This document shows positions 44,224-51,722 of a DNA stretch of 64,000 nt, one piece after another; position 1 is the stretch's first letter; each line of letters starts with the position of its first letter. The position numbers were made by a program, and so were the translations under genes. Source of the DNA: Betaproteobacteria bacterium Ga0074130 (GTDB lineage: Bacteria; Pseudomonadota; Gammaproteobacteria; Burkholderiales; Rhodocyclaceae); the NCBI GenBank assembly GCA_001464495.1, contig LNDZ01000021.1, positions 94,341 to 158,340 of the forward strand, in the 5' to 3' direction. The notes under the pieces are model-generated. The model saw nothing but the letters and a program-made list of their open reading frames with translations, searched no databases and was not told where the DNA came from.

Positions 44224-45929
44224 GTACCTCCATGGATCTTTGAAAGTTCGTCGAGGCCTTCTTTTCTTCTGGCTGATGGCGGTGGTGGAGCTGGCCGAGG
44301 AATAAAAGGAGCGACCTTGCGCGGGCCTTCCACAATCGGCAGGGTCACCTGGCAGGCATCCATTCCGGCGATCCGGAGAAAGCCAGTGCGCGGAGGGAGA
44401 GTTTGGAATTGGCTGGCCATGATGAGCGCCTGCCGAACATGGCGAACCGATGAGGATTCGGAGCGCCTTCCTTCTGACTTGGAGGTGCTTTTGTCTGCCC
44501 GGGTGAATTCAGTTTCACCAAAATCCTTTTCAAGAAACTTGGCGGTTTCGCCATCACTGGTGCGCAGTGCGATCACAGTCTGAAGGCAATTTTTCAAGAG
44601 GTCGCGGCCCGTGTCCCCCCATATCGCCTTAAGTTGGGCAGTCGTCTGGATGCCAACAATCAAGCATGCCCCCTTCTTCCGGCCCTTGCTGGCCAAGTCC
44701 AAAAGCTTCTCGACCTTGCCCAAGCTGGCAAACTCATCGGCGATGATCCATATCCGGCGTGAAAGCTGCGTTTCTTGGGAAAGAAGAGCAGTCGCAAGGA
44801 TCTCCGCCGCGCAGCGACGGATAGGCTTCAGTAGCCGCGTCTGGTCTTCACGATAGGGAACCCAAAGCCAGCCATTGCCATCCGAAGTCGCCCATTCCGA
44901 CACGCTAAATCCGTCCCTGCCAGCCTTCTGATCAAGCCATTGGAAACTCGTTAGACGGCCACCGATCATGGCTACGATGCTGCCCCGAAAACGCTCGTTT
45001 CCCTCCATAAAATAGGATGCCGCGGGATGCCCATGGATCAGCTTTTTGACCTCATCAGGGGTTCCCAATGCCGCAAACCTAATGAGGTCACCATTGATCG
45101 GGTTTCCTCGGCGCCAGAGGCGCTCAATGATCGCAGTCAAAACGTTCGCCGCGTGGCCGATCCAATCCCTTTCAGCCTCGTTTTCTGCCTCGCCGATTAG
45201 TGCCGCCGCTACAGCGGCGGCGTCCCATTCGTCCGACATTTCCGCAAATGGCGACCACGATTCAGAGCGCGAGTCGAGCGGATTCAGGATCGAATCACCC
45301 GTGGCCGCCCAGCCGCTCATGGCCTCCCCCCCGGCATCGAAAACGATGGCCTTCTCACCGCGGCGGCGGATGGTCTCAAGTAGTCCGTTGATAGCCAATG
45401 ATTTACCGCTGCCGGGCGATCCAAGGATGGCAAAACTAAGTGACTCCAGCTCGCGGGGGACAGGTATGCCACCGAAACAAATCGCGTCTTCCAGTTCGCT
45501 ATTGCGCATCTGCTTTTCAACTTTTAGCCTCACTTCCTTGGCCGTCAAAAGGCGGGCGCCTAACTCATATTTTTGCTTTCTGGATCCGGCACTACCAACT
45601 GTCAGATGCCAGGCCAAAAGACCGGCGGGGCCGGCAGGAATAAGAGCAAACAGCAGCGCCGCACTTAGGCGTTTTCGCGTTCTTGTAGTGGTCGTTTCTA
45701 TGGTGTTGATTGCGCGCCAATAACGGATTTTTTGCGGGTCATTTGCTTCTCGGAGCTCCGGCGCCGGGAGGATATTCTCGTAAAAAAATATCTGCGCCTT
45801 TGCGCCCAAAAATGCCTCACCAGCGGAACCAGTAAGGGCAATCGTCAAACCGTATCCGGCCACCAAAAAAATAAGCATGGCCGTGACGCTGGCCTGTGCC
45901 AGGCGAATCAAAAAATTATCGAAACTCAT
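44220..45929 (-). CDS. Type IV coupling protein (VirD4/TraD-like)
   Basis: A 569-residue hexameric ATPase that hands the relaxosome to the secretion channel. Membrane segments lie near residues 10-32 and 88-110. Walker A is GSPGSGKS (170-177) and Walker B is IWIIADEFASLG (Asp398, Glu399). RLLKPIRRCAAEILATA and the RTSDGETAKFLEKDFGE segment are TraD/TrwB-like. It sits between a ribbon-helix-helix gene and the relaxase with 4-bp overlaps on both sides. Confidence 0.92.
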   Translation of the reverse strand: MSFDNFLIRLAQASVTAMLIFLVAGYGLTIALTGSAGEAFLGAKAQIFFYENILPAPELREANDPQKIRYWRAINTIETTTTRTRKRLSAALLFALIPAGPAGLLAWHLTVGSAGSRKQKYELGARLLTAKEVRLKVEKQMRNSELEDAICFGGIPVPRELESLSFAILGSPGSGKSLAINGLLETIRRRGEKAIVFDAGGEAMSGWAATGDSILNPLDSRSESWSPFAEMSDEWDAAAVAAALIGEAENEAERDWIGHAANVLTAIIERLWRRGNPINGDLIRFAALGTPDEVKKLIHGHPAASYFMEGNERFRGSIVAMIGGRLTSFQWLDQKAGRDGFSVSEWATSDGNGWLWVPYREDQTRLLKPIRRCAAEILATALLSQETQLSRRIWIIADEFASLGKVEKLLDLASKGRKKGACLIVGIQTTAQLKAIWGDTGRDLLKNCLQTVIALRTSDGETAKFLEKDFGETEFTRADKSTSKSEGRRSESSSVRHVRQALIMASQFQTLPPRTGFLRIAGMDACQVTLPIVEGPRKVAPFIPRPAPPPPSARRKEGLDELSKIHGGT

Positions 45930-46171
45930 CTGTCCTCCGCGATTTTTTGGACAGCGGCAACGATGCGCCGCAGAGATTCCTCATGCGCCTTTACGCCCCC
46001 CTCAAGCGCAGCCAGGCGCTGCGCCAGATCGAGGCCTTGACCACCGATAACGGCTCGCTCGATGAGAAGACGGCTCATCGTCGCGGGCGGAAACCCGGCC
46101 TCTGCAGCCAGACGCCGGATCTCCCCGGCGAGCTCGCCGGGGAGCCTGATCGTTAGTCGTTCAGCACGCAT
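45926..46171 (-). CDS. Ribbon-helix-helix protein, probable relaxosome accessory (TrwA-like)
   Basis: An 81-residue protein. The N-terminal RHH is MRAERLTIRLPGELAGEIRR with MSRLLIERAVI, and a helical tail (LAALEGGVKAHEESLRRIV) follows. The start at 46171 has GGAGGG upstream and lies next to the candidate oriT. The order RHH - coupling protein - relaxase is the TrwA-TrwB-TrwC order of R388, so a role in oriT binding and mob control is likely. Confidence 0.75.
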   Translation of the reverse strand: MRAERLTIRLPGELAGEIRRLAAEAGFPPATMSRLLIERAVIGGQGLDLAQRLAALEGGVKAHEESLRRIVAAVQKIAEDR

Positions 46172-46319
46172 GGCGCACGCCCTCCAAAGCCTTGCCATGC
46201 AAGGCTTTCAGGCCATCAGCGGCAGCGCGCCAAAGGCGAGGGCGCACGCGCAGAAGACGCTTGTGCCCCAACGGTTTGCGGGGGCCGAAGGCCGCTGCGT
46301 GATGTGTGAGACTTTCCGA

Positions 46320-46405
46320 AGGAAAGGCTTGTGCCTTTCTGGGGGTGTGGGCGCAGCCCACGGTGTTGATGTCGATATTGAAAGACCTGCTATTCAGGTC
46401 TTTCA
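46320..46405. other. Candidate origin of transfer (oriT)
   Basis: In the 255-bp gene-free gap between two RHH genes, three hairpins lie in a row: GAAAGGC-TTGT-GCCTTTC (46322-46339), GTGGGC-GCA-GCCCAC (46347-46361) and TGAAAGACCTG-CTATT-CAGGTCTTTCA (46379-46405). GGGGTGTGGG (46342-46351) resembles the F-type nick region. Placement beside the TrwA-like gene fits oriT. No nick site is proven. Confidence 0.4.
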
Positions 46406-46426
46406 TACGCATGAGCATGACTGTGA

Positions 46427-46660
46427 TCATTTTTGATCACCCTGGCTCTGCGATTTCTTGAGCTCCTTCCTTACCAGCTTCGCAGCCGCTTCAAGTGCAG
46501 CAGCGCACACCAGATAGATGTCGAATTTGAAGCCAGCGGCTTCAGATTCTGCCTGCAGATTTTCGAGGTCGGCGGCCAGCTCGGGTGGCAGCTTGATCGT
46601 GATATTTTTTGGCTTAGGGGCCTGCGCTGAAATCGGGCGAAGGAAGATTGGTTTGGTCAT
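46427..46660 (-). CDS. Ribbon-helix-helix-like regulator
   Basis: A 77-residue protein. KNITIKLPPELAADLENLQ suggests an RHH strand and helix; GFKFDIYLVCAAALEAAAKL is the second helix region, with a basic tail RKELKKSQSQ. It resembles the protein at 47123 in the K-x-I-x2-L-x2-EL pattern. The ATG at 46660 has AAGGA and a 28-bp box 67 bp upstream. It may regulate the mob genes. Confidence 0.6.
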   Translation of the reverse strand: MTKPIFLRPISAQAPKPKNITIKLPPELAADLENLQAESEAAGFKFDIYLVCAAALEAAAKLVRKELKKSQSQGDQK

Positions 46661-46727
46661 GGCGTCGTCCTTGTTTGAAGTTGAGACGACACTGATTTTT
46701 TAACATGCGCGGCGAAAAGTCGCGGCG

Positions 46728-46755
46728 CAATGCCACGCACAAAATGGCCCTTTAC
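46728..46755 (-). promoter_or_regulatory. 28-bp box upstream of the mob operon
   Basis: On the minus strand it reads GTAAAGGGCCATTTTGTG then CGTGGCATTG, with 2 mismatches to the other two copies. It ends 67 bp before the RHH start at 46660. The sequence after it (GCGACTTTT, then AAAAAT..GTGTC) is also similar to that after the trbL copy. Confidence 0.65.
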
Positions 46756-46761
46756 GGGAGC

Positions 46762-46791
46762 AAAAAAAAAGCGCCGCGGCCTTCGGCCGCG
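46762..46791 (-). terminator. Intrinsic terminator after the 46815 gene
   Basis: On the minus strand CGCGGCC-GAA-GGCCGCG is followed, after GCGC, by nine T. It separates the trbL-trbJ operon from the mob operon and lies just upstream of the second 28-bp box. Confidence 0.85.
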
Positions 46792-46814
46792 ACACTACGG
46801 GCCGCAGGTTGCTT

Positions 46815-47126
46815 TTACAACCGCTCTCGCTCTGCGGCAGCCTCTTGTTCCTTGAAGGTTTCAGGATAAAACGTGTCAAAGGTCTCGCTCGTACTTCCAA
46901 CGGACACAGGCCACGGCTGCTCGCAGGGCCACGGTTCAACCATGGCCCACGGGGCAGCCACAAGGCACTCAGGAAATTCCGCGCCGGCGCCGGCGGCCGC
47001 ATAAATGAAGGTCCGGGCGGTTGCGCCCTTGATCTTTTTGTATCCCCATTCTTCGCACTTTAAAAGGTCAGGATCGACCTCAACGATGGCTCCGGAGGTC
47101 GGGGATCGGTAGATAATTTTTTTCAT
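46815..47126 (-). CDS. Hypothetical island protein
   Basis: A 103-residue soluble protein, MKKIIYRSPTSGAIVEVDPD..., with a Pro/Trp-rich middle (VEPWPCEQPWPV) and a charged C-terminus. The ATG overlaps the stop of the RHH gene upstream (ATGA), so the two are coupled. It is the last gene before a strong terminator. No family recognised. Confidence 0.55.
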   Translation of the reverse strand: MKKIIYRSPTSGAIVEVDPDLLKCEEWGYKKIKGATARTFIYAAAGAGAEFPECLVAAPWAMVEPWPCEQPWPVSVGSTSETFDTFYPETFKEQEAAAERERL

Positions 47127-47341
47127 GGATTTTTCCTTTGCGGGGGGAGGGTCTCGAGGCAGTCTTCAAGGAACTTACGTAGCGGGTCTTGCAAATACCC
47201 GCTTACATCTAGTCGCACGCCTACGGAGCGGGCGCGCTCCTTTGCGAGAATTAGAAGCTCTTCCAGCTCTGCATCGAGGTGAACTGCGATCTTTTTCTTC
47301 GGGCGCAGGGGCAGCTTGAAAGGAGAATTACTCACAGTCAC
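47123..47341 (-). CDS. Ribbon-helix-helix-like protein, trb operon
   Basis: A 72-residue protein with a basic N-terminus (FKLPLRPKKKIAVHLDAELEEL in pattern; key parts RPKKKIAV and LDAELEEL) and a helix (DVSGYLQDPLRKFLEDCLE). It is similar to the protein at 46427 over the RHH-like stretch. It lies one base after trbJ and overlaps the next gene by 4 bp. Possible autoregulator of the operon. Confidence 0.55.
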   Translation of the reverse strand: MTVSNSPFKLPLRPKKKIAVHLDAELEELLILAKERARSVGVRLDVSGYLQDPLRKFLEDCLETLPPQRKNP

Positions 47342-47342
47342 C

Positions 47343-48119
47343 TCACTTGCGCTGGAGAGCTGAGAAAGGATTGAAACCCTTCAACTTTTCAAGGTCCTCG
47401 CGTACCGCCTGACTCCGTGATGCCGCATTTTTCTTTTGCTGGGCAGCGATTGCCTGCTCGCGTTGCTCTTCCGCAAGCTTCTTGGCCTGCGCTTGCGTTT
47501 CGACTTGGCGTGAAGTCGTCGCCATGCGCAACATGTCTGCCGATTGTCCGAGCAAGACGTTGAGCTGGGTATTCAGGAGTTGGAGACCATCGCGGCTGCC
47601 GCTGATACCACCGATGGCCGCCGCCGTGCGCTGGATGCTGTCTGCCTGGCGGGCCATCCGATCAATCTGCTGGGCCTCCTCATACCGCAGAAAGTTCAGA
47701 GCCTCACCTCGAGCCGCGTTGGCTGCGTTCGTCGCATCGACGTACCCCTGCCAAGACAAACCGGACATCGACCACTGCCGCATATGTCCCTCCATCATCG
47801 ACCTGGACTTCTCAATATCGCCATAGAGTTGGGCGGCTTGGCCAGTGAAGGCACGCAATTGCGAAATGTTTTGTGAAACATCATCGACCTGGTATTTAGG
47901 AATTGCCTCGCCGAGGTTCTTTAGGTGTTCGAGCTGGCGGGCAAGTTGCATCTGTTGATTCAAAATCTGGCTAGCTCGCTGCGCCTCTGCAATGACAAGC
48001 TGTCCAGATGAGATCGTATTTTTGATGAAGTTGCTGGCGTCGAAGACAGCCCATTGGGCTGAAGCCGGCATCGAAAAAATGAGGCTTGCGGCGGCGGCTG
48101 CGAAGAGTTTTTTGAACAT
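47343..48119 (-). CDS. trbJ: TrbJ / VirB5-like conjugal transfer protein
   Basis: A 258-residue exported protein. The signal peptide is FAAAAASLIFSMPASA, then QWAVFDASNFIKNTISS, the usual TrbJ start of the mature chain (V.D..N...n...). The rest is long helices: LNQQMQLARQLEHLKNLG and MARQADSIQRTAAAIGG. TrbJ/VirB5 proteins are periplasmic or pilus-tip parts of type IV secretion. It follows trbL by 25 bp. The other channel genes are absent from the island. Confidence 0.82.
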   Translation of the reverse strand: MFKKLFAAAAASLIFSMPASAQWAVFDASNFIKNTISSGQLVIAEAQRASQILNQQMQLARQLEHLKNLGEAIPKYQVDDVSQNISQLRAFTGQAAQLYGDIEKSRSMMEGHMRQWSMSGLSWQGYVDATNAANAARGEALNFLRYEEAQQIDRMARQADSIQRTAAAIGGISGSRDGLQLLNTQLNVLLGQSADMLRMATTSRQVETQAQAKKLAEEQREQAIAAQQKKNAASRSQAVREDLEKLKGFNPFSALQRK

Positions 48120-48144
48120 AGATTTTCCTTTTTAAGGGTAAAAG

Positions 48145-49260
48145 TTATTTCTTGGGATTGATGATGTTTCGCGCTGCAGCGACAGCGCCTCGAGCTGCGG
48201 AAACGGCGCCACTGGTTGCAGACTTTCCGTTTGCCATTCCCCTCATTGCGCCGGCAGCCGAGGAGACCTGAGAACGAACCGCAGACATCGCACCATCGCC
48301 ACCGGTTGCAGATCCACTGGTGAGCCCGTTCGCAAGTTCGAAAATTTTGCTCATGAGGAAAGCTACGACGGCGGCCACGATCGTGGCCGCAATGGCAGGG
48401 GCGATGTACCCTTGTAGTGCGGCGATCTGATCGGCCCCAGACATCGCAGCAGCCGCTTTGTTGGCCTCAGCCATCCGGGTCGAAAAGTTGGCAATGCTTT
48501 GCAGCATCGCCTGCGCAATCAACAGGACCACTGCCCCGACAAACTTCGCAATGCCGGCGGTAAACAAGAATCGTAGCCAGCTCGAGAACAGCCAGCTCGT
48601 CACGCTACCGAGTAGAAGCCATGGGATAAGGACCGGACCGGCCAGTACGGCCAAAACGACCATGTATTGGGAAAGGGCGTATGAGCACGCGTACACGGCG
48701 GCTGCACCGATGAGAAGTACATTGAATCCGACTAGGACTAGCGCAGCAGCAGCCCACTCTGCGATCTGCCCTGGAGACCACCAGCTCGGAGAGAACCCCA
48801 TCACGGCGTCATAGACCTGCATGGCGGCGTTTAAAAAAACAGAGAGGCCGCTACCTAAGTCAAGAGCGCCTTGCCCCGCGATCTCCTCCGCCAGCATGAC
48901 AAACGATCCGTCGACGGCTTTGACGAGATCCATGTCAGTACCCGTACCCCAGGAATTCAACACCCCGAAAATGATGCCTGCCAACAGAAGTTTTCTGATG
49001 AGCCCGCCCATTACCGAGGTCACGTCGCCTTCGCTTAAAACCGTCTGCAAGCCGTACCAGCTCAGAGCGATGAGGGTGAGGATTGTGGTCAGGTTTTTGC
49101 CGTAGTCGACGAGTTTCCCGGAAATCTTCGAGACGGCTTCAGTCGCGGCAGAGAATGCCTCGCGGATGATCTCAGTTGTCCCGCCGACATCAACGCCAGC
49201 GGCAAAGGCCACGCCTGGCAGCGTCAAAAAAAGAAGAAGAATGAGGTGGTTTTTTCGCAT
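48145..49260 (-). CDS. trbL: TrbL / VirB6-like inner-membrane channel protein
   Basis: A 371-residue protein with a signal peptide (MRKNHLILLLFLTLPGVAFA) and about 6 membrane helices, among them LTTILTLIALSWYGLQTVL, LLLAGIIFGVLNSWG, AAALVLVGFNVLLIGAAAVY, VVLAVLAGPVLIPWLLL and TIVAAVVAFLMSKIF. A Gly/Ala/Ser-rich tail follows. This is the TrbL/VirB6 layout. The ATG at 49260 has TTGGAGG upstream; the frame further up is not protein-like. A 28-bp box lies 57 bp before the start. Confidence 0.85.
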   Translation of the reverse strand: MRKNHLILLLFLTLPGVAFAAGVDVGGTTEIIREAFSAATEAVSKISGKLVDYGKNLTTILTLIALSWYGLQTVLSEGDVTSVMGGLIRKLLLAGIIFGVLNSWGTGTDMDLVKAVDGSFVMLAEEIAGQGALDLGSGLSVFLNAAMQVYDAVMGFSPSWWSPGQIAEWAAAALVLVGFNVLLIGAAAVYACSYALSQYMVVLAVLAGPVLIPWLLLGSVTSWLFSSWLRFLFTAGIAKFVGAVVLLIAQAMLQSIANFSTRMAEANKAAAAMSGADQIAALQGYIAPAIAATIVAAVVAFLMSKIFELANGLTSGSATGGDGAMSAVRSQVSSAAGAMRGMANGKSATSGAVSAARGAVAAARNIINPKK

Positions 49261-49317
49261 AGGTGCCTCCAAAGTCGAGACACCATTTTTCAAGCTTCGA
49301 CAAAAAAAGTCGCAGCT

Positions 49318-49345
49318 CAATGCCGTGCACAAAATGGCCCTTTAC
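49318..49345 (-). promoter_or_regulatory. 28-bp box upstream of trbL
   Basis: On the minus strand it reads GTAAAGGGCCATTTTGTG then CACGGCATTG, identical to the box before int. It is followed by an imperfect hairpin with AGCTGCGAC and GTCGAAGCT around seven T. It ends 57 bp before the trbL ATG. The 220 bp to its right hold no gene; they contain the hairpin ATGGGGC-AAA-GCCCCAT at 49410-49426. Confidence 0.65.
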
Positions 49346-49565
49346 GAACATTTTTCTAAAATTCTGAGAAAAAAAATCGCAAAGGGCTGAGAAGAGTGAA
49401 TTACTGGGTATGGGGCAAAGCCCCATGCAGACCAGCAGCCCCAAAGGCCCACAGACGATGAACCGCGCCCTATGAACGACCCCAGTAGAGGCCAGTCTTC
49501 GCGCCCTGAAGACAACTCGGCTTCTCGGTGTAATACACGCCTACCTCAAGCCCAGAGTAAGCGCC

Positions 49566-49877
49566 TCAAAGACGACTGATTGCCATCCGGCTGATTTCCA
49601 GTGGCCAGCGGATGATCCACAGCGTGATCATCCGACTCGTAAATTCTGATTTATTGGAAACGGTGCCGTAGTAATCACGCCACTCGACGAGGTCGCGGCT
49701 AAGCCGCCGCGTAACCAAAACCCCAAACAGAAAATACAAGAGTGCGGTAAGCACATATGCATCTGCAGCTGGCAGGAAAGCCAACAGAAGAACAAAAGAG
49801 ACAGTAAGAGCGCCTACCCCCATGGCCCAACACAAAATCGCCATGGAGAGCCTTGCATGCGGTTTTAGATGGTACAT
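49566..49877 (-). CDS. Hypothetical membrane protein
   Basis: A 103-residue protein with two membrane helices (MAILCWAMGVGALTVSFVLLL and AYVLTALLYFLFGVLVT in pattern) and a basic cytosolic end. The ATG follows GAGGAGGTGCT. It sits between the trb operon and the right-end genes. Two-helix proteins near trb genes sometimes act in entry exclusion, but nothing here shows that. Confidence 0.55.
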   Translation of the reverse strand: MYHLKPHARLSMAILCWAMGVGALTVSFVLLLAFLPAADAYVLTALLYFLFGVLVTRRLSRDLVEWRDYYGTVSNKSEFTSRMITLWIIRWPLEISRMAISRL

Positions 49878-49889
49878 AGCACCTCCTCG

Positions 49890-50147
49890 TTATTGAAAGT
49901 CGATGTGCCGGCCGCAAAGCACGACCATATGCATAAGCTCTATAGCCCCTGCCAACATGACACGAGCAAGCAACCTGTCGCCAGCGCGGCGATGTCGGCC
50001 GGCCTCCCAGGCTGCTACCAACGGCGTCTCAGCGGAGGCCCAGCCCAGTAGCCCGCCAGTTACGAACGGATTCACTTCGGCATCCCCCCTGCGACCTGAG
50101 TGAAACGCGATTGCAAGTTGGCGACGTTGGTTGCTTGGAATATTCAT
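49890..50147 (-). CDS. Hypothetical small protein
   Basis: An 85-residue protein, MNIPSNQRRQLAIAFHSGRRGD..., with a hydrophobic helix near LLARVMLAGAIELMHMVVL. The ATG at 50147 has AAAGGAGAA upstream, so I prefer it to the longer frame that starts at 50258. It is 12 bp from the next gene. No family recognised. Confidence 0.5.
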   Translation of the reverse strand: MNIPSNQRRQLAIAFHSGRRGDAEVNPFVTGGLLGWASAETPLVAAWEAGRHRRAGDRLLARVMLAGAIELMHMVVLCGRHIDFQ

Positions 50148-50628
50148 CACAGTTCTCCTTTTGTTGCTTTGAAGGCCCTGCTCTTTGGTGAGCTCCGGGG
50201 GACTGGGGGCAGCGCCCCCGGGATCTTTGGTCGTGCTGTGTTGGTTGGCGTCTTGCATGGTTCTCCTGCTTTAATCGTTGGGTTTCTGCTCTTCGGAGCC
50301 GCTCGCTTTGGGGCTGAAGAGGTCCGGCCCGAAGGGGCGGCGGGGAAAGAAGGGCGGAGCAATGACACGTGACAGACGGGAAGCCCGAAGGGCCGAGTCG
50401 AGGAATAGCGCAACCGCGTAGCGGTGAGCATATGCCGCAGATCTCGCCGACTGGCGCGAGACATTGCAGGGCCGTAGGCCCGTCTAGCCCGCCCCGCCGC
50501 AGGGCCTCGTAAGCCTTCGCGGCTCCGAAGAACAGAATCCCTGGAAAGGCTAGGCCGGCGCCAACAAGGTTCCACAGCCCCCCCATTCGCAAAGCGGATG
50601 GGGCCATGTGAGCCGCCGAAGGTGGCGA
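50148..50628. other. GC-rich tract without a clear gene
   Basis: About 480 bp between the 85-residue protein and the winged-helix gene. One leftward frame from 50607 starts well (MGGLWNLVGAGLAFPG, FFGAAKAYEALRRGG), like a short membrane protein. It then turns Arg/Ser-rich and overlaps the next gene, so it may be a decayed or frameshifted gene. Hairpins include GGGGGC-AGC-GCCCCC (50205-50219) and GGGCC-GTA-GGCCC near 50467. Confidence 0.3.
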
Positions 50629-51381
50629 TCACGACTTCCCGCCCCGTGCGGACTTCCCACGCCTGCGGGTCGCATCCATCGCCGCTTTTGCAGCAGGCGT
50701 TGGTGGCGTTCGGGTCTCTTCAGGCTGAATAGGTGCCACCGGAGGCGAGTAGCTCGGCTTTGGGCGGGATCGCGAAGGCATCCCCGCCTTCACCCAGTGC
50801 CGCAGAATCCCCTTTGCCAACGCTGCCTTGGTGGTCTTGGCAACTTGCGACTCGACCTCTTCACGAAGATCTTCCGCCCAGTCCTTAGGAACATCAACGA
50901 GCGAGGTGCCGTCGGAAAAGTTAAGGACGGTGCCGTTGTTGTTGTCTTTTATAAACCCGTCAACTTCGGAAAAACCCTTTGTGTCGGCTTTGTCGATTTT
51001 CGGGCTAACCGAGTTTCGGAAAATCCGTTTCTCGGTGTCCCCCTTGTCAGGCATGGGATTGAGCGGCGACTCTTGCGCCCAAAGATGGGCTGCGACTAGG
51101 ACCCAGCATTGCCCTGCTAGCAGCCCACCCTCCCCTCGAATTTTCTCGATGCGCAGAGCTCCAACAGCCTCTAGCTCACGCATCCGCGACCGAATCGCAT
51201 CTCTGCCGTCAGGTGACATCTTCGCCAGATGCCCAAGGCGAACTTCCCACCCTTCCGGCAAGTCATCCAAGAATACGAAAAGCCCACGAGCGCCGAAGGA
51301 AAGTCGGGCATCGCGTACCAACGCCCGCGGCTGTGGATCCGCCATTCTGATTTTGCCCTCATGCCGAAGCGTTCCCTTCAT
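50629..51381 (-). CDS. Winged-helix protein, possible replication or regulatory role
   Basis: A 250-residue protein. The N-terminal 90 residues look like a winged helix: VRDARLSFGARGLFVFLDDLP, LGHLAKMSPDGRDAIRSRMRELEAVGAL and IRGEGGLLAGQ in sequence. A polar linker and a basic Pro/Arg/Lys tail (TRRRGKSARGGKS) follow. Similar proteins occur in mobile elements, where a replication or regulatory role is supposed. Its ATG overlaps the stop of the PrtN-like gene (ATGA). Confidence 0.6.
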   Translation of the reverse strand: MKGTLRHEGKIRMADPQPRALVRDARLSFGARGLFVFLDDLPEGWEVRLGHLAKMSPDGRDAIRSRMRELEAVGALRIEKIRGEGGLLAGQCWVLVAAHLWAQESPLNPMPDKGDTEKRIFRNSVSPKIDKADTKGFSEVDGFIKDNNNGTVLNFSDGTSLVDVPKDWAEDLREEVESQVAKTTKAALAKGILRHWVKAGMPSRSRPKPSYSPPVAPIQPEETRTPPTPAAKAAMDATRRRGKSARGGKS

Positions 51382-51722
51382 GCCGCTACTCGATTCTGGG
51401 TAGAGTGGCGGAGCATGATTTCAAGCTTCGTTGGTCGCCCTGGGCGACGCTTTGGTGGCGATGCTGGCATCGCAGGAGCTACGGCACCCAGCTCCGCCTC
51501 AACGATGCCGCGAGCTGCATCGATATGGGCGGCGATGTCGGCAACGGCGACGTAGCGAACGCGGCCAAAAAGGTAGGAGCGAATCGGGAACTCGCCGCGA
51601 CAGGCTTGGTTCGCCGCAGTTTTTGCCTTGAGCCCAAGAAGTCGCCCAGCGGTGGACAGCGGCACCTGGACGGCGCCGCCGGTCTGCTGCAGCAAAATCT
51701 GCAGCGTAGAAAGGTGGGTCAT
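51378..51722 (-). CDS. PrtN/AlpA-like DNA-binding protein, candidate excisionase
   Basis: A 114-residue protein. LQILLQQTGGAVQVPLSTAGRLLGLK, then NQACRGEFPIRSYLFGRVRYVAVADIAAHID, follows the pattern of pyocin-activator PrtN or AlpA-type winged helices. A Pro/Arg-rich tail (PPKRRPGRPTK) resembles an AT-hook. It is the gene nearest the right end and could be the recombination directionality factor. The start at 51722 is chosen over 51824; its ribosome site is weak. Confidence 0.5.
   Translation of the reverse strand: MTHLSTLQILLQQTGGAVQVPLSTAGRLLGLKAKTAANQACRGEFPIRSYLFGRVRYVAVADIAAHIDAARGIVEAELGAVAPAMPASPPKRRPGRPTKLEIMLRHSTQNRVAA

Noticed and set aside
46161..46430. Leftward 89-codon frame in the candidate oriT gap
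   Set aside because: No ribosome site, His/Arg-rich without a pattern, and it overlaps three hairpins and the RHH gene start.
50147..50632. Leftward 161-codon frame in the GC-rich tract
   Set aside because: Arg/Ser/Pro-rich, typical of a shadow frame in GC-rich DNA, and no ribosome site.
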